Positions 18,367 through 26,903 of a stretch of DNA of 64,000 nucleotides are shown here, piece after piece; the stretch's first letter is position 1; each line of letters begins with the position of its first letter. The stretch comes from Bacillota bacterium (lineage in GTDB: Bacteria > Bacillota > Clostridia > Christensenellales > Aristaeellaceae): positions 1 through 64,000 of the forward strand of contig JAEZIN010000011.1 in NCBI GenBank assembly GCA_023436585.1. The letters run 5' to 3'. The notes beneath the pieces were generated by a model. It was not told the DNA's origin. It ran no database searches and was given only the letters and a program-made list of their open reading frames with translations. The position numbers and the translations under genes were made by a program.

Positions 18367-19281
18367 ATGCTTACCGCAAAGGTCCGTCCAATTTCCGGGC
18401 AAAGGGGACGGATGTCGGTTGGTCTTTTTATCGTGTATCTCCTTGTGGGGCTGTTTGCCTTCGCCTGCCTGTATCCGTTCCTGATGGTCATCTCCGGCTC
18501 CCTGACCAGCCGCGGCGAAGCAGCGCTGTACGGTTTCCGCCTGATTCCCAAGGCGCCTACCTTCGCAGCCTATGAAACGCTGTTCGTCAACTCCACTGCC
18601 ATCGTGAACGGGTACAAGGTGACACTGTTCGTGACGGTGGTAGGCACCTTCCTGTCGCTAATGGTCAACAGCATGATGGGGTATGTGCTGGCCAGAAAGC
18701 AAATGAAGTTCCGCCGTGTATTGAACTTTTATGTGCTCTTTACAATGCTTTTCAACGGCGGCATGGTGCCCTGGTATATCATCTGCACCCGTTATCTTGG
18801 CCTGCAAAACAACATCTGGGCCATGATCGTGCCCATGCTGGCCAGCCCCTGGTACGTGTTTTTGATCCGAAATTATTTTAACTCCATCCCCGAGGAGCTG
18901 TACGAATCCGCCAGGATCGACGGCGCCAGCGATTTTATGATCTTCCGCAAAATCTACCTGCGCCTGGCAACGCCCGTATTGGCCACGGTCACGCTGTTTA
19001 CGGCGCTGGGTTATTGGAACGACTGGTGGCTCGGCCTGATGCTGGTGGAGCGCAATGAACTGCAGCCCCTTCAGATGCTGCTCCGCACCATCATCGCCAA
19101 CATTCAATTTTTGCAGACCATGGAATCCTCACCCCAGGTGCAGCAGCTGCTGGCATCCATTCCCAGCGACGCTGTGCGAATGGCGCTGGTCATCATCACC
19201 ACAGGCCCCATCATGTTCCTGTATCCCTTTGTGCAGCGGTATTTTGTAAAAGGCATCATGATCGGCGCCGTCAAGGGCTGA
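18367..19281 (+). CDS. Sugar ABC transporter permease, LplC/YtcP type (importer 2)
   Basis: This 304-aa partner permease has the EAA-type loop ESARIDGASDFMIF and the C-terminal QRYFVKGIMIGAVKG. The ribosome binding site ggaaggaggagg lies 15 nt after the first permease stop. It is followed by three tandem 77-bp repeats before the binding-protein gene. Confidence 0.93.
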   Translation: MLTAKVRPISGQRGRMSVGLFIVYLLVGLFAFACLYPFLMVISGSLTSRGEAALYGFRLIPKAPTFAAYETLFVNSTAIVNGYKVTLFVTVVGTFLSLMVNSMMGYVLARKQMKFRRVLNFYVLFTMLFNGGMVPWYIICTRYLGLQNNIWAMIVPMLASPWYVFLIRNYFNSIPEELYESARIDGASDFMIFRKIYLRLATPVLATVTLFTALGYWNDWWLGLMLVERNELQPLQMLLRTIIANIQFLQTMESSPQVQQLLASIPSDAVRMALVIITTGPIMFLYPFVQRYFVKGIMIGAVKG

Positions 19282-19307
19282 GGCAACCATCCTCACGCCG
19301 GCTTCGC

Positions 19308-19538
19308 AGCCGAAGCCTGGAGCATTTTCGCAAAGCGGAAATGCGGAACGCCGGACAAGCGAAGCGCAGGACGGTGCAAATCGTAGCCGAAGCCTGGAGC
19401 ATTTCCGTAATGCGGAAATGCGGAACACCGGACAAGCGAAGCGCAGGACGGTGCGAATCGTAGCCGAAGCCTGGAGCATTTTCGCAAAGCGGAAATGCGG
19501 AACACCGGACAAGCGAAGCGCAGGACGGTGTGAAGCGC
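19308..19538 (+). repeat. Three tandem 77-bp repeats between permease and binding-protein genes
   Basis: Units at 19308-19384, 19385-19461 and 19462-19538 repeat with an exact 77-bp period and few differences. Each contains a hairpin gcattttcgc...gcggaaatgc. In unit 2 the left arm is gcatttccg, giving a perfect 9-bp stem where the others have one G-T pair, so the change keeps pairing. No T run follows. The block is in the operon mRNA and could act as an mRNA stability or processing element that raises binding-protein output. A minus-strand reading frame across it is only a by-product of the repeat. Confidence 0.9.
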
Positions 19539-19618
19539 TGTATTGATTGGGGCGGAAGCTAACCCCATTCGATAGATTTTTGCCGCGCCGCGGCGAATAT
19601 AAAAAAGGAGGAAGCCCC

Positions 19619-21091
19619 ATGAAGAAGCTCGTTTCCCTTGTGCTGGTGCTGATGATGGTCATCGCGCTGGTGCCCCTGCAAGCTTTCTCGGAGAGCAAAC
19701 TGGAACCCGTAACGCTGCACTTTATCTTCTTCGGTGACAAGAAGGCTGAGACCGACAACGTATTTAAGGCCATCGCCGACAAGTATCGTGATGTGTTGAA
19801 CTGCGATTTTGACGTGCAGTTCATCGCCGGCGATGACTATAAGCAGAAGCTGCTGGTGAAGGCTGCCGCGGGCGATGCCTGGGATATGAACTTTGAAGGC
19901 AACTGGCTGGGCTACTACCAGATGACCGCCATGGATGCCTACATGGACCTGACGGAGCTTTTGCCCAAGTATGCCCCCGACCTGTATGCCGCCTATCAGG
20001 AGAGCGGCGCTTTGAGCGCTGCCGCCTACAAGGGCAAGACCGTGGCCCTGCCCTGGACCATGGTCATGAACAACCGCACCCACTATCAGTGGCGCGGCGA
20101 CCTGGCGCAAGCCAAGGGCATTACCGTGGAACCCGATTCCATCAAGACCTTTGAAGACGTGGACGTACTGGCCCACAAGCTCAAGGATGCCTATCCCGAC
20201 AGGTACATCCTGGAAGCCGCTTCCCTGGATGGCTGCCTGATCAAGTACAACCTGGTGGACATCGGCAACTCCCTGGTAATCGACCTCAAGGACCCCGATT
20301 ACAAGGTGCAGCCCCTGGAGCAAACCGCCGCTTACCTGGAGTTCGCCACCTGGGCCAAGAAGTGGCAGGACGAAGGCATCATCTGGAAGGACGTTCTCAC
20401 CGACAAGACCGATCACAACGCCTTGATCGACCAGGGCAAGCTCATTTCCAAGTGGGGCACCCATGAATTCGCCCGCCAGAACCGCTCCTGGGTCGAAGAA
20501 GGCGCCCGCTGGGACTACAGCGTGCTGCATCCCGATGGCCTCTCCGCCAACCGCACCCCCCTGGCCAACGTGGCCGCCATCCCCGCGACCAGCGAGAATC
20601 CCGAGCGTACCCTGATGTTCATGAACCTTCTGCAGACCGACAAGGAACTCTACGACATGTTCCACTACGGCATCCTGGGCACGACCTATGTGCTGGATGG
20701 CGAAGCCGCCGTGTTCCCCGAAGGCATGACCGGCGCCAATTCCAACTACATGGAGTGGGGCGGCCGCTGGGCTTACTGGAAACCGCAGTTTATGCGCCCC
20801 GACTTCTCCTACGGCCCCGGATTCTGGGCGGAGGAAGCTGAATTTGCCAAGTCCAACCCCAACAACGTCAACTCTCCCTTCGCAGCTTTCAGCTTTGACA
20901 AGACCGATGTGTCCATCGAAGCCGCGCAGCGCGACCAGATCCACGGCGACATGAACAAGATCATCGAAGTCGGCCTGGCCGGCGACGCCGCCACCGCCGT
21001 GCAGAAGCTGATCGACGATCAGAAGGCTGCCGGCCTGGATGTGATCCTTAATGCCGCCCAAGCGCAGGTTGACGCGTTCCTCGGAAAGTAA
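19619..21091 (+). CDS. Extracellular solute-binding protein (importer 2)
   Basis: This 490-aa secreted sugar-binding protein is of the LipO/YtcQ type. The signal peptide MKKLVSLVLVLMMVIALVP... has a likely cleavage near AFS-ES (about residue 23) and no Cys. Mature sequence shows the QKLLVKAAAGDAWDM segment usual near the first hinge. The ATG at 19619 has aaaggagg 7 nt upstream; a longer in-frame start at 19547 would put non-signal sequence in front and is rejected. It is probably the most highly expressed gene of the operon. Confidence 0.93.
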   Translation: MKKLVSLVLVLMMVIALVPLQAFSESKLEPVTLHFIFFGDKKAETDNVFKAIADKYRDVLNCDFDVQFIAGDDYKQKLLVKAAAGDAWDMNFEGNWLGYYQMTAMDAYMDLTELLPKYAPDLYAAYQESGALSAAAYKGKTVALPWTMVMNNRTHYQWRGDLAQAKGITVEPDSIKTFEDVDVLAHKLKDAYPDRYILEAASLDGCLIKYNLVDIGNSLVIDLKDPDYKVQPLEQTAAYLEFATWAKKWQDEGIIWKDVLTDKTDHNALIDQGKLISKWGTHEFARQNRSWVEEGARWDYSVLHPDGLSANRTPLANVAAIPATSENPERTLMFMNLLQTDKELYDMFHYGILGTTYVLDGEAAVFPEGMTGANSNYMEWGGRWAYWKPQFMRPDFSYGPGFWAEEAEFAKSNPNNVNSPFAAFSFDKTDVSIEAAQRDQIHGDMNKIIEVGLAGDAATAVQKLIDDQKAAGLDVILNAAQAQVDAFLGK

Positions 21092-21111
21092 TAACATTTA
21101 GCAAACCTATG

Positions 21112-21138
21112 TACCGGCGCTGGTCAACAGCGCCGGTA
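21112..21138 (+). terminator. Hairpin between binding-protein and GH3 genes (attenuator-like)
   Basis: Arms taccggcgctg and cagcgccggta (11 bp, 5-nt loop) are followed by only a weak T-rich tail (ttgcctgtctta). It may end part of the transcription, lowering GH3 expression relative to the importer. Confidence 0.6.
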
Positions 21139-21177
21139 TTGCCTGTCTTATAATGAACTGCATACGGAGGAATCGCC

Positions 21178-23799
21178 GTGCAAGAGCCATACCGCCAAAA
21201 AGACCTGCCCGTCATGGAAAGGGTGGAAGACCTTTTATCCAGAATGACCCTTGAGGAAAAAGTAGCGCAAATGGATATGATCCGCGGCGTGGAGCTTGCC
21301 ACCAAAGTCCACCCTGCCCATTTTTGCGCGGTGGACCCCTCCTCCGATTTTTATTGGGATAAGGTGGATGCGGCCATAGGGGAGCGCGGTATGGGCTTTG
21401 TCCACGACGTGTACTCCGTACCCGCGGTACTAAACAAGCTGCAAAAGTACTTTGTGGAAAAAACGCGGCTGGGCATCCCCTGTATTTTTACCGGGGAAGC
21501 GCTGCACGGCCTTTCTTACCCGGGGGCAACGGTCTTCCCCATGCCGTTAAATCTTGGCGCAGCCTTTGATCGGAGCCTGACCTATCAAGTGGGGAGGGCC
21601 ATCGCCGCCGAGACCCGGGGCCTTGGCATACTTGAAATTCTGGCCCCCAACCTGGATGTGGCCAGGGACCCCCGCTGGGGGCGCATGGAGGAGACCTTCG
21701 GCGAGGATACGTATCTTTCCAGTGAAATGGCCTATGCCATCATCACCGGTGAGCAGGGCGAGGATATTTCAAAGCCGGACAGCATTGTCTGTGAGCCCAA
21801 GCATTACTGTGTGCACGGCATTGCGGAAGGCGGCGTCAACTGCGGGCCGGCCAGGGCCGGCGTGCGGGAGGTGGAAACCTGCTACCTGCCCGTGTTTGAG
21901 GCCGGTATCAAAAAGGCCGGGGCATACAACGCCATGGCCTCCTATAACTGCATCGATTCCGAGGCGGTGATCGCTTCAGAGCATTATTTGAAAGAAGTGC
22001 TGACGGACCGCTTTGAATTGAAAGGCTATGTCCGCGCGGATTTCGGCGCGGTGAACCGGCTGAAAACGAATCATTTCATGACAAGCGACGACCTTTCCAG
22101 CATGGAGATGGCGGTGAACAGCGGCCTGCACGTGCAGGGCTTTGACTACCCCAACGAGGTCTGGCAGCAGGGCCTGATCCAGCTTGTGAAGGAAGGCCGC
22201 ATCGCGCAGGAAACCATTGATAACGCCGTCCGCCGGGTTCTAAGAGTCAAGTTTGATCTGGGCCTGTTTGAAAATCCTTATGTATCCGAAACGGCCCACG
22301 AAAGCATTACCCGCTGTGAAAAGCACAGGCAGTTAAGTTATACGGCAGCTGTCAAATCGGCGGTGCTTCTAAAAAATGAAGTTAACCTGCTGCCCATAGA
22401 CGGCACGCCCAAAACCATCGCGCTTCTCGGCCCCTCCTCTAACCGCCAGCGCATCGGCAGCTATGCCTCCGTGCCCTACGGCTACCGGGTCCCCTCTGTC
22501 CATGAGGAACTGCAAAAGGCTCTGCCCGGCTGCGAGATATTACAGGAGGACGGCTGCGCAATTTCTCCCAGGGATGTAACGCTGATGCCTTCCGCATGGC
22601 TGGATGGCGGCGTGAAGCTCACTTACTTTGCAACCGGTGACTTTACGCAGCCTCCTGTGGGCAGCGGCGAAGCCGGAGAAATCAATTTCAACTGGATCCT
22701 GGCAAAGCCTCACCGGGACCTGCACTTTTTGGGCTACGGCGTGCGAATGGAGGGTACCTTCAAGGTGCGGCCCAAAGCCGTAGGACGGCAGGGCTCCTTC
22801 AACGGACAGCTCATCTTCACCACCGACGACAGCGTGCGCATGTGGGTGGATGGCAGGCTGGTCATTCACAGCACCGGCGAAAGCAAGCAAACCCTGCCGG
22901 CCTGCGATTTTACCTTTGAGGAAGGCGCCGAGCATACCTTTGTCATCGAGTTCGTTTGCGATGTCAGCGGCAACCATGTCACCTTAAGTCTGGCTCCCTT
23001 TGACAGCGGCAGCCTGGACAAGGCGGTTGCCCTGGCACAAAAGGCGGACCTTGTGGTTTTGGTTTGCGGCGACGATACGGTCACCAGCGGCGAGGGCATG
23101 GACCGCAGCGATTTGGTACTGTTCGGCCGGCAAAAGGAGCTGGTGGACAGGGTAGCCGCCCTTTGTAAGCCCACGGTGCTGGTGCTGGAGGTGGGCAAGC
23201 CGGTGGACCTGGGGGACGCAGCCAAGAACATTCCTGCCATACTGGTGCCCTTCTTCGGGGGGGAACTGGGGGCGAAAGCGATCGTGGACCTGATGACCGG
23301 CCGTGAAAACCCCGCCGGACGGCTGCCCGTCAGCTTCCCCCGCGGCGTCGGCATGCTGCCCTTCTACTACTCCCGGCTGCCCGGCGCCAGCGCCGAATAC
23401 CTGGAAGGCAGGCGGGACGCGCTGTACCCCTTCGGCCATGGTTTGAGCTATACGTCCTTTGCCTACAGTGATTTGAGGGCGGCGAAATCAGCAGCAGGCT
23501 GCGATGTCAGCGTCAGCCTGAAGGTAAAAAACACAGGCAAGCGCACAGGGGACGAGGTGGTGCAATTGTACATCCGCGATGTGCAATCATCCATCGTAAC
23601 GCCATTAAAGCTATTGCGGGGCTTCGAGCGCATTACCCTCGCGCCCGGTGAGGAAACAACAGTTACCTTCAATCTTGGCTTTGACGATTTTAAGCTTCTC
23701 AATAAAAAGCTTCAGTGGGTGGTGGAGCCGGGCGAATTTCTGATCATGGCCGGCGCCTCCAGCGAGGATATACGGTTGGAACAGTCTGTTGTATTATAA
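21178..23799 (+). CDS. Beta-glycosidase, glycoside hydrolase family 3
   Basis: This 873-aa GH3 enzyme has a catalytic barrel to about 380 with LDVARDPRWGRMEETFGEDTY (about 159-179), CEPKHY (about 205-210) and the nucleophile Asp288 in YVRADFGAV. An alpha/beta sandwich follows, with a PA14-like insert at about 520-610 (FTTDDSVRMWVDG), and then a C-terminal fibronectin-III-like domain. There is no signal peptide. It starts at GTG with ggagg 7 nt before it. It probably hydrolyses beta-linked oligosaccharides brought in by importer 2; beta-glucosidase and beta-xylosidase activities cannot be told apart here. Confidence 0.93.
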   Translation: MQEPYRQKDLPVMERVEDLLSRMTLEEKVAQMDMIRGVELATKVHPAHFCAVDPSSDFYWDKVDAAIGERGMGFVHDVYSVPAVLNKLQKYFVEKTRLGIPCIFTGEALHGLSYPGATVFPMPLNLGAAFDRSLTYQVGRAIAAETRGLGILEILAPNLDVARDPRWGRMEETFGEDTYLSSEMAYAIITGEQGEDISKPDSIVCEPKHYCVHGIAEGGVNCGPARAGVREVETCYLPVFEAGIKKAGAYNAMASYNCIDSEAVIASEHYLKEVLTDRFELKGYVRADFGAVNRLKTNHFMTSDDLSSMEMAVNSGLHVQGFDYPNEVWQQGLIQLVKEGRIAQETIDNAVRRVLRVKFDLGLFENPYVSETAHESITRCEKHRQLSYTAAVKSAVLLKNEVNLLPIDGTPKTIALLGPSSNRQRIGSYASVPYGYRVPSVHEELQKALPGCEILQEDGCAISPRDVTLMPSAWLDGGVKLTYFATGDFTQPPVGSGEAGEINFNWILAKPHRDLHFLGYGVRMEGTFKVRPKAVGRQGSFNGQLIFTTDDSVRMWVDGRLVIHSTGESKQTLPACDFTFEEGAEHTFVIEFVCDVSGNHVTLSLAPFDSGSLDKAVALAQKADLVVLVCGDDTVTSGEGMDRSDLVLFGRQKELVDRVAALCKPTVLVLEVGKPVDLGDAAKNIPAILVPFFGGELGAKAIVDLMTGRENPAGRLPVSFPRGVGMLPFYYSRLPGASAEYLEGRRDALYPFGHGLSYTSFAYSDLRAAKSAAGCDVSVSLKVKNTGKRTGDEVVQLYIRDVQSSIVTPLKLLRGFERITLAPGEETTVTFNLGFDDFKLLNKKLQWVVEPGEFLIMAGASSEDIRLEQSVVL

Positions 23800-23812
23800 A
23801 AAAATGGCTTGC

Positions 23813-23857
23813 GCCGCATGGCAGGCTGATTTGTAGGCCTTTGCCATGCGGCACTTT
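23813..23857 (+). terminator. Terminator after the GH3 gene
   Basis: Arms gccgcatggca (23813-23823) and tgccatgcggc (23842-23852) form an 11-bp stem followed by acttttag. Confidence 0.75.
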
Positions 23858-23974
23858 TAGCGGCTTTCTATCAAAAAACGCCCAGCCCCTTGCGCCAAAG
23901 AACGGAAAGTTATGACATAACCGTCACAAATCTTTTACACTTCATCGTGTGTATCTGGCAATTTGTGCAGTGTG

Positions 23975-24003
23975 TTGACTTTTATATGCCTCTGCCCTAT
24001 ACT
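23975..24003 (+). promoter_or_regulatory. Promoter upstream of the secDF region
   Basis: TTGACT (23975-23980), a 17-bp spacer and TATACT (23998-24003). The expected start point is about 24010. Confidence 0.7.
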
Positions 24004-24009
24004 GCTTGA

Positions 24010-24196
24010 AGTACAAGCTATGAACGGGAGCGACAAGCCCGCATGAAGCGCTGCGCACTATCGGTTCTTACCGCGGCGATCCTTTTGGCTTGGGAGCCAG
24101 GCGCAATGTCCGTTACTCCTGAAACGCAGCCTGCGGCGCAGGAGGGGCAGCCACAATCCTCCCTGGCATATCCGGTTGAACAAGACCGGATTTTTT
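24010..24196 (+). ncRNA. Possible structured RNA of about 190 nt ending in a terminator
   Basis: The segment between the promoter above and a terminator-like hairpin (atccggt / accggat at 24170-24191, then six T) can fold as one long interrupted hairpin. Nested pairs in order are tatg/cata (24019 and 24167), gggag/ctccc (24026 and 24159), gccc/gggc (24037 and 24145) and ctgcgc/gcgcag (24051 and 24136). Size, own promoter, own terminator and an irregular rod shape recall 6S RNA, but no diagnostic sequence was recognised. It overlaps a candidate small reading frame, and only one of the two need be real. Confidence 0.35.
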
Positions 24197-24432
24197 GTGG
24201 TTGGGAATCCATGACGGCGCTTCTGGAAACGGATTCTAAAGCTGTGCACACCCGCCGGGGACCGCAAAGCCGCACCACCTGGTATTGCTTTATCGGCATT
24301 GCGTATGCCGCCTTGTTCAGGCTGATGGCGTACAAGCGCAAGCTCCAGGTGCCCAAAGCAGGCTTTGCATCGAACCGGTTTAGGCTTCTTCCGCTGGGCA
24401 GCCATGCGCCGCCGTCGGCTGTGGCCGCATAG
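24043..24432 (+). CDS. Hypothetical small membrane protein
   Basis: This 129-aa frame begins MKRCALSVLTAAILLAW, like a signal peptide. Near residues 78-97 it has one membrane-like segment (TTWYCFIGIAYAALFRLMAY) followed by basic residues. No family is recognised. The ribosome binding site is poor (gggag 12 nt upstream). A terminator-like hairpin with six T residues lies inside it at 24170-24196, which argues against it. If real, it would be a leader gene of secDF. Confidence 0.35.
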   Translation: MKRCALSVLTAAILLAWEPGAMSVTPETQPAAQEGQPQSSLAYPVEQDRIFCGWESMTALLETDSKAVHTRRGPQSRTTWYCFIGIAYAALFRLMAYKRKLQVPKAGFASNRFRLLPLGSHAPPSAVAA

Positions 24433-24514
24433 CCCATCCCGTACTTGGACGAACAAGCTTTATGATTCGGGGATCATCATCCGCGGCCAAAAGCCGCACA
24501 GAAAGGGAGATTAT

Positions 24515-25792
24515 ATGAAGGCAAAAAAGCCGGCCTTTTTCATCGTGGCCGCAATCATCCTTTTAATGACCCTTGTGGCCGTGTTCGGCATCAATATTGA
24601 TACCGGAGACAACACGATCTTCTTGCCCGGTGCCGCCAATATGCGCTTTGGCATCGACATCCGCGGCGGCGTTGACGCCGTGTTCGAGCCCAAGGATGTG
24701 GACAAGGTACCTACCGGAGCAGAATTGGATGCTGCCAAAGCTACCATTGAAAACCGTTTGGATGGTTTGAACATACTGGACCGTGAAGTTTTCGTCGACC
24801 AGCAGAACGGCTATATTACCGTACGCTTCCCCTGGAAGAGCGACGAAACGGACTTTGACCCGGATAAGGCCATCGCCGAGCTTGGCGAAACGGCAAAGCT
24901 GACGTTTGTGGACCCGGACGGCAATGTCATTCTGGACGGCTCGCATGTTCTAAAAAGCGTAGCGACGATGGATCAGGAAAACGTGGGCGGCTACATGGTC
25001 TTGCTAAACTTTGACGACGAGGGCAAAAAGCTCTTTGCAGACGCCACCGCCAGGCTGGTGGGCCAGGAAATCAGAATCTATATGGATGAGCGCCTGATCT
25101 CCCACCCCATCGTGCAGACGCCCATCCCTGATGGAAATGCTGTGATCAACAAGATCAGCACCGGCGAAGAGGCCATATCGCTGGCCAATAAGATCACCGC
25201 CGGCTCCCTGCCCTTCTCCCTTGTTTCCCGCAACCATTCCACCATCAGTGCCACCCTGGGCAGGGGAGCTTTGGATGTGATGGTGAAGGCCGGCATCACG
25301 GCGTTTATCGTCATCTGCATCGCCCTGATCGCCTATTACAGGCTGCCCGGCTTTGTGGCTTGTCTGGCGCTTTTAATGCAGATCGCCGGCCAGCTGCTGG
25401 CGCTGTCCATTCCCCAAATTACATTGACGCTGCCCGGTATCGCGGCCGTGATCCTGTCCATCGGCATGGGCGTAGACGCCAACGTCATCATTTCCGAGCG
25501 CATCCGTGAGGAAATGCGCGAAGGCAGGTCGCTGGACTCGTCCATCGCCCTGGGCTTCAAGCAGGCGTTCTCTTCCGTGTTTGACGGCAACATCACGGTG
25601 ATGATCGTCGCCATCATCCTGATGATCTTCGGTTCCGGCGCGCTGCTGTCCTTTGCCTACTCGCTGCTGACCGGCGTTATTTTGAACTTCCTGGCCGGCG
25701 TGACAGCGTCCCGGATCATGATCCGGTCCCTGAGCAGGTTCAAGGTTTTCCGCAAGCCCGCATTCTATCAGAAAGCGAGGGCAAACGTATGA
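24515..25792 (+). CDS. secD: Protein translocase subunit SecD
   Basis: This 425-aa SecD has the N-terminal helix at about 7-25, the conserved FGIDIRGGVDAVFEP motif, the extracytoplasmic P1 region (about 50-245) and five C-terminal helices, with PGIAAVILSIGMGVDANVIISERIREE in the RND-type fold. It uses the proton-motive force to help protein export through SecYEG. The ATG at 24515 has aaaggga upstream; longer in-frame starts are rejected because the hydrophobic start MKAKKPAFFI fits SecD. It overlaps secF by 4 bp. Confidence 0.97.
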   Translation: MKAKKPAFFIVAAIILLMTLVAVFGINIDTGDNTIFLPGAANMRFGIDIRGGVDAVFEPKDVDKVPTGAELDAAKATIENRLDGLNILDREVFVDQQNGYITVRFPWKSDETDFDPDKAIAELGETAKLTFVDPDGNVILDGSHVLKSVATMDQENVGGYMVLLNFDDEGKKLFADATARLVGQEIRIYMDERLISHPIVQTPIPDGNAVINKISTGEEAISLANKITAGSLPFSLVSRNHSTISATLGRGALDVMVKAGITAFIVICIALIAYYRLPGFVACLALLMQIAGQLLALSIPQITLTLPGIAAVILSIGMGVDANVIISERIREEMREGRSLDSSIALGFKQAFSSVFDGNITVMIVAIILMIFGSGALLSFAYSLLTGVILNFLAGVTASRIMIRSLSRFKVFRKPAFYQKARANV

Positions 25793-26715
25793 TCCGTTTT
25801 TTTGAAAAGCGTTACGTTTATTTCACCATATCGGCCCTGATCATCCTGGCCGGGATTATCGGCATGTTTGTTAACGGCGTACAACTGGATATTCAGTTCA
25901 AGGGCGGCGCAATCCTCAAGTACCAGTACACCGGTACGCTGGATGCGGAACAGGCAGGCGATTTCGTTTCGCAAAAGCTGGGGGGACGTCTTGTACAGGC
26001 CCAGGAAACCCAGGACCTGGCTACCAAGAACACGTACCTGGTCCTCAACCTGGCGGGCGAGTATGGCCTGGATGCTGCTGAGAAGCAGGCGCTGGATGAA
26101 GCGCTGCAGGTGGAATTCCCAGAAGCCAGCCTCTCGGAGGCCGGATCCTCTATGGTGGAGCCCTTCTTCGGCCACAGGTTCCTGCAAAGGGGCATGATCG
26201 CCATCGGCCTGTCCGCGATCTTGATCGTACTGTACGTTTGGTACAGCTTCCGTAAGATCTCCGGCCTATCCGCCGGTGTGATGGCGCTGGTGGCGCTCTT
26301 CCACGACCTGCTGGTGGTATTCTTCGTCTGCGTACTGTTCAAAATCCCCATCGGTGAATCCTTTGTGGCTGTAGCCTTGACCATTCTCGGTTACTCCATC
26401 AACGATACCATCGTCATCTACGACCGTATCCGCGAAAATGCCCGCCTGTACAAGGATATGCCGGTGGAAACGCTGGTCAACAAATCCATCAACCAGTCGC
26501 TGACCCGCTCCATCAACACCAACCTTGCCGTGTGCTTGAGCGTGGCGCTGGTGTACGGCTTCGCCTTCGCCAACGGCATCGACTCCATCAAGAGCTTCGC
26601 CCTGCCTATGGCCATCGGCGCTGTCAGCGGAAGCTATTCCACCATCTGCATCGCCGGTCCCCTTTGGGCGATGTGGAAGCGGCATCAGCGCGACAAGCAT
26701 GCCCGCACGGCGTAA
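25789..26715 (+). CDS. secF: Protein translocase subunit SecF
   Basis: This 308-aa SecF partner has the first helix at about 12-30, then LDIQFKGGAILKY, and the five-helix C-terminal half with TILGYSINDTIVIYDRIREN. The ATGA overlap with secD indicates translational coupling. SecD and SecF form the accessory complex of the Sec translocase. The separate-gene arrangement, not a fused SecDF, is seen here. Confidence 0.97.
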   Translation: MIRFFEKRYVYFTISALIILAGIIGMFVNGVQLDIQFKGGAILKYQYTGTLDAEQAGDFVSQKLGGRLVQAQETQDLATKNTYLVLNLAGEYGLDAAEKQALDEALQVEFPEASLSEAGSSMVEPFFGHRFLQRGMIAIGLSAILIVLYVWYSFRKISGLSAGVMALVALFHDLLVVFFVCVLFKIPIGESFVAVALTILGYSINDTIVIYDRIRENARLYKDMPVETLVNKSINQSLTRSINTNLAVCLSVALVYGFAFANGIDSIKSFALPMAIGAVSGSYSTICIAGPLWAMWKRHQRDKHARTA

Positions 26716-26726
26716 ACTGAAAACAT

Positions 26727-26890
26727 AAAAAAGGCTGTCGCATCAGCCACATCATGGTACAGCTATTCAAGGAGACGGTGTCCGAAGGTTTCCAAAGGGC
26801 GATCGGAAAGCCCTTTGGTCGCGTCCGAAGACGCGATCCTTCTCCTTGAGCAAATGTATATGTGATGTGATTTGATACGACAGCCTTTTT
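26727..26890. repeat. Foldback intergenic element, copy 1
   Basis: Nested inverted arms: ggctgtcg/cgacagcc (26733-26740, 26878-26885), cacatca/tgatgtg (26748-26754, 26863-26869) and caaggaga/tctccttg (26768-26775, 26841-26848). They surround a conserved core at 26781-26836 with two hairpins, ccaaagggc/gcccttgg-type (26792-26818) and tcgcgtc/gacgcga (26819-26836). A and T runs flank the ends, so it can also act as a two-way terminator between the convergent secF and mannonate dehydratase genes. Three more copies are in the window. Confidence 0.9.
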
Positions 26891-26903
26891 AATGTACTTC
26901 CAA

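Noticed and set aside
19293..19824. Minus-strand reading frames of 91 and 231 aa with internal amino-acid repeats
   Set aside because: They are produced by the 77-bp tandem repeats and by the antisense of the binding-protein gene; no ribosome binding site and no family match.
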